Shown: positions 26,520-32,056 of the stretch, in pieces
Layout of the letters: each line of letters begins with the position of its first letter
Numbering within the stretch: position 1 is the stretch's first letter
From: an uncultured Bacteroidota bacterium
GTDB taxonomy: Bacteria > Bacteroidota > Bacteroidia > Flavobacteriales > Flavobacteriaceae
Direction: 5' to 3'
Assembly: GCA_902608795.1 (NCBI GenBank)
Contig: CACLPI010000014.1
Span: 1-32,056, forward strand
DNA length: 32,056 nt
The notes under the pieces: model-generated
Told to the model about the DNA's origin: nothing
Database searches by the model: none
The model's input: only the letters and a program-made list of their open reading frames with translations
Translations under genes and position numbers: made by a program

Positions 26520-28151
26520 ATGTCTTTAGCTCCAATTACATCTAATTTAGGGGTTTCAAGAGCAAAACACTTACTGAGAAGGGCTTGTTTTCATTATAAT
26601 AAAAATCTATTATATACCATTTCAAATTTGAACGTTGATGAAGCGTTTGAGGTTTTAACCCAGGATAATTCAATTGCCTATTCTGAACCTTATGATCCAA
26701 AACCAAATGATAACCCTCACGGTTATTGGTTATCATCTGATACTTATCCTCCAGATGTTCCCAATCAGGGTAGAAAAAGGGGATTAATATCTCAATGGTG
26801 GTTCTATAACATGATAAGCAGAAATAACTTAAGGGACAAATTATTATTTTTTCTACATTCAACCTTTACAATAGCTAATGGCCAAGCTGGTGCATCACAT
26901 TATTTTTATGATCATTTAAGACTACTTAATCATTTTTCTGAGGGTAGTATTAAAGATTTAGCAAAAAAAATTACCCTTGACAATGCAATGTTGAATTATT
27001 TAGATAATACGCAGAATAATGCAAATAATCCAAACGAGAATTATGCAAGAGAATTTTTAGAATTATTTACAATTACCAAAGGAGAGCAAATAGGCGAGGG
27101 AGATTATACAAATTATACAGAAGATGATGTCATCCAAGCTGCTAGGGTATTTTCCGGTTTTAAAACCCAATTGGATAGAAGCAATATTGACCCTGATACA
27201 GAAATTCCTATTGGAAGAATTTCCGTAAATCAACATGATCAAGGTCAAAAAATATTTAGCCATGCATTTGACAACTATGTTTTAGAGGGAGGAGATGATG
27301 AGGAGTCAATTTTAATTGAACTTCACGAATTTGTTGACATGATATTTGCTAAAGGTGCAACTGCTAAGGCATATGTTGAAAAGTTGTACAGATTCTTTGT
27401 AAAAAGCGAGTGGAAGCCGGAGGATGAAATAAATATAATTATTCCATTGAGTCAGCAGTTAGTTTCAAACAATTATAATGTTTTACCAATTGTAAAAACA
27501 CTTTTGTCCTCTCAGCATTTTTATGATGCTGGAGATAATGACCCAAGTGATGAAATTATTGGTTCGATTATAAAATCTCCTTTACAATTAATTTCTTCTT
27601 GTATAAGAAATCTTAACTTTCAAATTCCTGACCCAAATATTGATATCGATAATTATTACAGATTCTCTATTTTCTTTTTGAAAAATACATACTTTCCGAT
27701 GACAGGAATGAATCTCTTCGAACCTGAAACAGTAGCTGGATATCCTGCAGTTTATCAATCACCTGATTTCGATAGATTATGGTTTTCCTCAGCAACGATT
27801 TTAGCAAGGTATAGAATGGTTGAATGTTTAATAACAGGAAGGAATGCTTTGGGTCAAAATGGCCAATTTGGATCCTCAATTGATAGTGTGTTGTTGATAC
27901 AGGAGCATATATCTTCACCAAACGATATATATAACTTGATAAACGATATTTCAGAAATTTTATATCCATTTTCAATTCAACCACAAAGGATAGAGTATTT
28001 TGCTGATTTAATTTTAGACGGATATCCAAGCTATTATTGGACTGATACTTGGAATAATTATATTTCCAGTGGAGATGATACAATCGTTAGAAATAAGCTA
28101 GACCTACTTATAAAATCCATGATTAATGCAGCAGAAAATCAACTAATGTAG
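26520..28151 (+). CDS. DUF1800 domain-containing protein
   Basis: A 543-residue protein with the DUF1800 pattern: an N-terminal HLLRRACF, a DKLLFFLHSTF segment, YYDH-type FYDHLRLLNHF, ITLDNAMLNYLD, and the hallmark NPNENYAREFLELFT followed by DVIQAARVFSGF. I see no signal peptide or sorting tail: it starts directly with MSLAPITSNLGVSRA. DUF1800 proteins are usually encoded beside DUF1501 proteins, as here, and the pair has no established function. It lies 2 bases after mscS and 6 before the DUF1501 gene. Confidence 0.92.
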   Translation: MSLAPITSNLGVSRAKHLLRRACFHYNKNLLYTISNLNVDEAFEVLTQDNSIAYSEPYDPKPNDNPHGYWLSSDTYPPDVPNQGRKRGLISQWWFYNMISRNNLRDKLLFFLHSTFTIANGQAGASHYFYDHLRLLNHFSEGSIKDLAKKITLDNAMLNYLDNTQNNANNPNENYAREFLELFTITKGEQIGEGDYTNYTEDDVIQAARVFSGFKTQLDRSNIDPDTEIPIGRISVNQHDQGQKIFSHAFDNYVLEGGDDEESILIELHEFVDMIFAKGATAKAYVEKLYRFFVKSEWKPEDEINIIIPLSQQLVSNNYNVLPIVKTLLSSQHFYDAGDNDPSDEIIGSIIKSPLQLISSCIRNLNFQIPDPNIDIDNYYRFSIFFLKNTYFPMTGMNLFEPETVAGYPAVYQSPDFDRLWFSSATILARYRMVECLITGRNALGQNGQFGSSIDSVLLIQEHISSPNDIYNLINDISEILYPFSIQPQRIEYFADLILDGYPSYYWTDTWNNYISSGDDTIVRNKLDLLIKSMINAAENQLM

Positions 28152-28157
28152 ATTTAT

Positions 28158-29780
28158 ATGAAAAGAAGAAATTTTATAAAACTTACCTCAACGGCTTCTG
28201 CCATTGGTCTATTCCCAGCACAAATTGCAAATGCACTGAATATCAGTAAAAATTACATCAACTGTGACATTAATAATAGAAAAATAGTCTTAATTTATCT
28301 TAAGGGTGGTAATGATGGTTTAAATACAATTATACCAATAAACCAATATGATATTTACAGTAATTTAAGACCAACTATTAAGGTCCCTGAAACTGGAATA
28401 AATTCATTTATAAATTTAGATTCATCACTTTCAGATGAACAACAAATTGGTCTTCATCCATCTTTAAATGGTTTCAAAAACCTATATGATTCTGGGCATC
28501 TGAGAATTCTTCAAGCGGTTGGATACCCTTCACAAAATAAAAGCCATTTTGCTTCAACCGATATTTATAATACTGGAAATGATGGAAATAGTTGGCTAAA
28601 TGGAGGGGGTGATTCAGGATGGATTGGTAGGTTTATTGAATCTTATTATTATGATTTATTAGATCAATCCTTCCCGATTGGAGTTGAAATTGGTTCAAAA
28701 GCTGGGTCTTTAGGTTTTCTAGGGGAGCATGAACATGGTCTGTCCATTAATATTGAAGGGCAAGATGCATCAGGATTTTATTCTGTTTTAAGTGGGCTAG
28801 GTGGAGAAGCCCCCTCTTTTATTCCTGATTCTCATTATGGTCAGGAATTACAATATATTATAGAAAATGATCAAATTTCAACCTTATATTCTGAAGCTAT
28901 TTCTAATGCATTTAATAGTGGGGCAAATTCTGCTACATATGAAGATTCAGATTTATCAAATCAACTAAAAACTGTTGCCAGATTAATAAGTGGTGGACTT
29001 GAATCAAAAGTTTATCTTGTTAAACTTAATGGTTTTGATACTCATAATTCACAAGTCCAGTCACAAAATGATATTCTTGGAGATCATAACAATTTACTTA
29101 CAGAATTAAATAACGCAATATCATCTTTTTTTCAAGATATTTCCAATCAAGGGTTTCAAGATGATGTTATTGGTCTTACTTTTTCTGAATTTGGAAGAAA
29201 AGCAAAAGAAAATGGTAATTTAGGAACAGACCACGGCGAGATTGCACCAATGTTTGTTTTTGGAAGCGCAATCAATGGTGGCATTAGCGGAACAAATCCT
29301 GACCTTCTGGAAGCTACTGATGAAAATAATTGGCAATTAGAAACCTTTCAATATGATTTTAGAGAAACTTTAGGAACACTTTTACAGGATTTTATTGGTG
29401 CTGATGATAACGCTATAAACTCAACATTCTTTAATCACAGTTCAAACGAAAGCTTTACAGATAATAAAATTAATGAGTTAGTTAAGCCTGAGTATTCCGT
29501 TGATGAAAATTGCTATAGTAACACTTTAAATAATCAAAATTTAAATGATAAGTTTTTTAAAATTACCCCAAATCCATTTCGAAATGAAATTATGGTTACA
29601 CACTCTGAATATTCACAAAGTTTTAAATATGAAATTTATGATTTAAATGGAAGGCAGATTAAAATAGGAAGTTCTTATGTTGGTAAAAAAATAACTTTAA
29701 ATTACGTCAATAATGGGATATATATTATTATTCTAAAGTTTGGGAAAAGATCAGAAAGCCATACAATTATTAAATCATGA
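28158..29780 (+). CDS. DUF1501 protein with Tat-like signal and T9SS type A sorting domain
   Basis: A 540-residue exported protein. The N-terminus MKRRNFIKLTSTASA carries a twin-arginine-like motif (RRNFIK), a mildly hydrophobic core and an ANA cleavage-like site near residue 26. The DUF1501 domain (about 40-420) belongs to the alkaline-phosphatase/sulfatase superfamily by my recollection; it shows LKGGNDGLNT, GLHPSLNGF, SHFASTDIY, KLNGFDTH, SEFGRKAKENG and TDHG. The tail from about 465 has ITPNPFRNEI, YDLNGRQI and GIYIIILK, typical of T9SS type A C-terminal domains. Paired with the DUF1800 gene; its TGA overlaps the next ATG by four bases (ATGA). Confidence 0.92.
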   Translation: MKRRNFIKLTSTASAIGLFPAQIANALNISKNYINCDINNRKIVLIYLKGGNDGLNTIIPINQYDIYSNLRPTIKVPETGINSFINLDSSLSDEQQIGLHPSLNGFKNLYDSGHLRILQAVGYPSQNKSHFASTDIYNTGNDGNSWLNGGGDSGWIGRFIESYYYDLLDQSFPIGVEIGSKAGSLGFLGEHEHGLSINIEGQDASGFYSVLSGLGGEAPSFIPDSHYGQELQYIIENDQISTLYSEAISNAFNSGANSATYEDSDLSNQLKTVARLISGGLESKVYLVKLNGFDTHNSQVQSQNDILGDHNNLLTELNNAISSFFQDISNQGFQDDVIGLTFSEFGRKAKENGNLGTDHGEIAPMFVFGSAINGGISGTNPDLLEATDENNWQLETFQYDFRETLGTLLQDFIGADDNAINSTFFNHSSNESFTDNKINELVKPEYSVDENCYSNTLNNQNLNDKFFKITPNPFRNEIMVTHSEYSQSFKYEIYDLNGRQIKIGSSYVGKKITLNYVNNGIYIIILKFGKRSESHTIIKS

Positions 29781-31363
29781 TAAATACCAACAAACTAATT
29801 TTAATATTAATTTTTTCGACCTTTTGTTTTTTTAATATTATCGCTCAGTCAGTCGGTGATTATTCACAAAAAAGTTTAATAATAAAATTTAAAGATAATG
29901 TTGATTTTAAGATAAACTTTGAGTCTAAAAAGTTTAATATCCTTTTATTAGATAAACTTAATAACAACAATAAAATTGAAAAAATAAAATTTATTGGAGG
30001 TGCAATAAATAATAAGATATATAAGATAGAATTTAAAGATAATATTGATATTAAAAAAGCAGTAAAAAAATATACAGAATTATCAATTTTTGATTTTGTA
30101 GAACCTGATTATATAGGGAAAGGGTCTGGAATTTCTTCAGCTAATAATCAAATATCTAACCAATCACAGATAATTCCGAATGATACCTACTGGTATAGAC
30201 AATGGAGTTTATATAACGATGGTAGTTTTAACTCAGAATCTCAAACTGACGCTGATGTTGATATGGATTTAGCTTGGAATATTGAAACAGGTAGCTCAGA
30301 GATTGTGGTTGCAGTATTAGATTCGGGTATAAAATTAGATCATCCAGAATTTCTGGGTAGAGTTTGGAATAATGATAACCAAGAAAATGGATATGATTTT
30401 GCTAATAATGATAATGATCCTACAGATGATCATGGACATGGTACAAATGTAGCAGGTATAATTGGTGCTATTTCCAACAATTCGACTGGCTATGCTGGAG
30501 TAGATTGGAATTGTAAAATTATGCCGCTAAAAGTCATTAATGATGAAAATTGGGGATATTACAGTTGGTGGATTGATGCTATTTATTATGCTGTAAATAA
30601 TGGTGCAAATATTATTAATATGTCACTTGGAGGTTCAAGCTATTCACAAGCTATGGAGGACGCTGTTAATTTTGCAGTGAATAATAATGTTCCGGTTTTT
30701 GTTTCAATGATGAATGAAGATTCAGATCAAGTATATTATCCTGCGGGATATTATAATTCTTTTTCTGTTGGATCTACTGATCCCGATGATTCAAGAACAT
30801 CTCCTTTTTTTTGGGGTGGTGGAAGTAGCTATGGATCTCATATTGATGTAGTTGCACCTGGAAACTATATATATGGTTTAACTTTTAATTCTAATTCTGA
30901 TTATAATTATTATTGGGGTGGAACCTCCCAGGCATCGCCTTTAGTTGCCGGTATTGCCTCCTTACTTTTATCTCAAGATTCAACCAGAACACCTGATCAA
31001 ATCTATCAAATTATCCGTGATTCTGCCGATGATCTGGTTGGAGACCCTGCAGAAGATATACAAGGTTATGATATTTATCATGGATATGGAAGAGTTAATG
31101 CTTATCAAGCATTAAGCGCGGGTCTTTCCGTAGCCGAGAATATTCTGAATGATTTATTATTATATCCAAATCCAACCAATGGAATTATTCATCTTACCAA
31201 GAATTTATCGATTAACTATAGTATATATAATTCTATAGGAAAGAAAGTGATTGAAGGAGTCACATCAGATGAAATTAATATTTCTCAACTAGCAAATGGT
31301 ATGTATTATATCAAACTAGAGGTGGAAAACCAAATAACAAACCGTAAAATTATTAAAAATTAG
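29777..31363 (+). CDS. Secreted subtilisin-like (S8) serine peptidase with T9SS sorting domain
   Basis: A 528-residue secreted peptidase. Sec signal peptide at 1-24, ending FFNIIAQS. A propeptide-like region at about 30-115 (SLIIKFKD, DFVEPDY). The S8 catalytic triad is D182 (AVLDSGI), H221 (HGHGTNVAG) and S384 (GGTSQASP). N313 in SMMNED takes the oxyanion-hole position, where most relatives read AAGN. The tail from about 455 (LYPNPTNGIIHL, YNSIGKKV, LANGMYYIKLE) is a T9SS type A sorting domain. Translation is probably coupled to the DUF1501 gene through the ATGA overlap. Substrate unknown. Confidence 0.95.
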   Translation: MINTNKLILILIFSTFCFFNIIAQSVGDYSQKSLIIKFKDNVDFKINFESKKFNILLLDKLNNNNKIEKIKFIGGAINNKIYKIEFKDNIDIKKAVKKYTELSIFDFVEPDYIGKGSGISSANNQISNQSQIIPNDTYWYRQWSLYNDGSFNSESQTDADVDMDLAWNIETGSSEIVVAVLDSGIKLDHPEFLGRVWNNDNQENGYDFANNDNDPTDDHGHGTNVAGIIGAISNNSTGYAGVDWNCKIMPLKVINDENWGYYSWWIDAIYYAVNNGANIINMSLGGSSYSQAMEDAVNFAVNNNVPVFVSMMNEDSDQVYYPAGYYNSFSVGSTDPDDSRTSPFFWGGGSSYGSHIDVVAPGNYIYGLTFNSNSDYNYYWGGTSQASPLVAGIASLLLSQDSTRTPDQIYQIIRDSADDLVGDPAEDIQGYDIYHGYGRVNAYQALSAGLSVAENILNDLLLYPNPTNGIIHLTKNLSINYSIYNSIGKKVIEGVTSDEINISQLANGMYYIKLEVENQITNRKIIKN

Positions 31364-31437
31364 TTTTTTATTATTCTAGAGCAGGTTAGTAATACAAAAC
31401 TCTATTTTACATAATATAAATTATAAGACAATTCGGG

Positions 31438-32056
31438 TTAGATTCTTTCCCTAATTGAATCTACGATGAAATCCAAGTCTTTATTGTTAGTATTTATATT
31501 AATATTCTTATCACCATAGACACCATAAAATTCTGCTTCTGTGACACTGAATAAGCCAATCGTTGTTACTTTGCTTGAATTAGCTAAATGCATCATACCG
31601 CTATCGGCTCCAATAAATATTTTAACATTTGAGATAACACTAGCAATTTCTCTGATATCTCTACTGTAGTAGGATTTAGCAGCAAAATCAATTTGCGAGA
31701 CATTTTCAGCAGGTAGAATTTCTAAAATATTGTATTTATCTTCAAAATTTTTGATTTTTGAATAAAATCCTCTCCACCAATCCTTGCTAAAACATTTATC
31801 GCCAGTTGCAAAAGTAAAAATGGAGATAACTGGTTTTTGCTCATGAAACATTGATTTTAGTAATTTCTCTCCATTTTGGATTTCATAGTCTCTTAGTTTA
31901 ATATCAAGTTTTGGTATTGTATAATTAACCCTATCTAACTGATTTTTTAGCTGATATCTGAGATTATAAATTGGGTTTTTAGCATTATGAGTATAATCTT
32001 TAATTTTTGATAATTCTTTATTAATAACATTAAAAAACTTATACCTTGATTTAGAG
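31438..32056 (-). CDS. Glycosyltransferase family 9 (heptosyltransferase-like), N-terminal end cut by window edge
   Basis: An open minus-strand frame runs without a stop from the right edge to a TAA at 31438, giving about 205 C-terminal residues. An ATG at 31851 lies inside this frame but the frame continues upstream through LDRVNYTIPKLDIKLRD, so it is internal. FIGADSGMMHLANSSKVTTIGLFS is the GT9 C-terminal nucleotide-sugar motif (GADSG-MHLA), and KDWW-RGFYSK fits the start of the second Rossmann domain. GT9 enzymes add heptose or other sugars to lipopolysaccharide core or related glycans. Acceptor and donor cannot be told. Confidence 0.85.
   Translation of the reverse strand, partial: SKSRYKFFNVINKELSKIKDYTHNAKNPIYNLRYQLKNQLDRVNYTIPKLDIKLRDYEIQNGEKLLKSMFHEQKPVISIFTFATGDKCFSKDWWRGFYSKIKNFEDKYNILEILPAENVSQIDFAAKSYYSRDIREIASVISNVKIFIGADSGMMHLANSSKVTTIGLFSVTEAEFYGVYGDKNININTNNKDLDFIVDSIRERI

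Noticed and set aside
26542-28083. Long antisense open frames inside the DUF1800 gene (26542-26862 and 27667-28083)
   Set aside because: The plus-strand frame has clear family motifs throughout; the antisense translations show no recognisable domain and are of the kind produced by AT-rich codon use.
31377-31404. Weak inverted repeat TAGAG ... CTCTA between the S8 peptidase and the glycosyltransferase gene as a terminator
   Set aside because: Five-base arms with a long loop give no stable hairpin.
1-32056. tRNA genes, CRISPR arrays, insertion sequences or prophage genes
   Set aside because: I scanned for cloverleaf-like segments, regularly spaced repeats, transposase or integrase motifs and terminal repeats and found none; nearly all of the DNA is taken up by ordinary genes.

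Overview
The window looks like a chromosomal segment of a member of the Bacteroidota, most likely a marine, streamlined flavobacterium. The evidence is the very AT-rich base composition, A-rich leaders without Shine-Dalgarno motifs, promoter elements of the Bacteroidota type (TTG-N19-TAnnTTTG), an lpxC-fabZ gene fusion, a PorX-type regulator with a PglZ domain, two proteins with type IX secretion (T9SS) C-terminal sorting domains, and several small Bacteroidota-only families. Genes are packed tightly, many with overlapping ends. I see no tRNA, rRNA, CRISPR array, insertion sequence, prophage or attachment site, and no stretch above 300 bases without a gene. The longest gap is the AT-rich 232-base stretch at 11893-12124, between the XRE and Lrp genes, in which I see no gene.

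Layout. 1-1174 (minus): a LolD-type ABC ATPase followed by a TIGR02757-family protein cut by the window edge. 1204-5165: msrA, then on the minus strand an acyl-CoA reductase (LuxC family), serC, serA and a small membrane protein (DUF6787-like). 5231-6692 (plus): a two-cluster ferredoxin and ychF, with a good divergent promoter in front of the ferredoxin. 6788-11236 (plus): parE-parC, both subunits of topoisomerase IV. 11223-11874 (minus): a small lipoprotein and an XRE-type regulator with a perfect palindrome at its start. 12125-14927: an Lrp/AsnC regulator, aroB (minus) and a monofunctional proline dehydrogenase. 14931-17263 (minus): porX, tsaE and a small membrane-anchored protein (DUF4258-like). 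17383-23616 (plus): lpxD, lpxC-fabZ, lpxA, efp, sucD, fabG and an SPFH-domain protein, closed by a strong two-way terminator at 23645-23676. 23696-25292 (minus): three tandem paralogous lipoproteins. 25426-31363 (plus): an MscS channel, a DUF1800 protein, a DUF1501 protein with a T9SS tail and an S8 peptidase with a T9SS tail, spaced by a few bases or overlapping. 31438-32056 (minus): a GT9 glycosyltransferase cut by the window edge.

How the genes work together. The 17.4-22.8 kb block makes the first acylated intermediates of lipid A (lpxA, lpxC, lpxD) and the fatty-acid steps that supply them (fabZ, fabG). PorX, read divergently from it, controls the T9SS in relatives, and two likely T9SS cargo proteins lie about 11 kb away. 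serA and serC belong to serine synthesis; the neighbouring acyl-CoA reductase and ferredoxin are of unknown purpose. The parts with most to offer for new biology are the MscS-DUF1800-DUF1501-S8 operon, the triplicated lipoproteins, and the XRE/lipoprotein pair behind parC. Most of the rest is well-conserved core genome.
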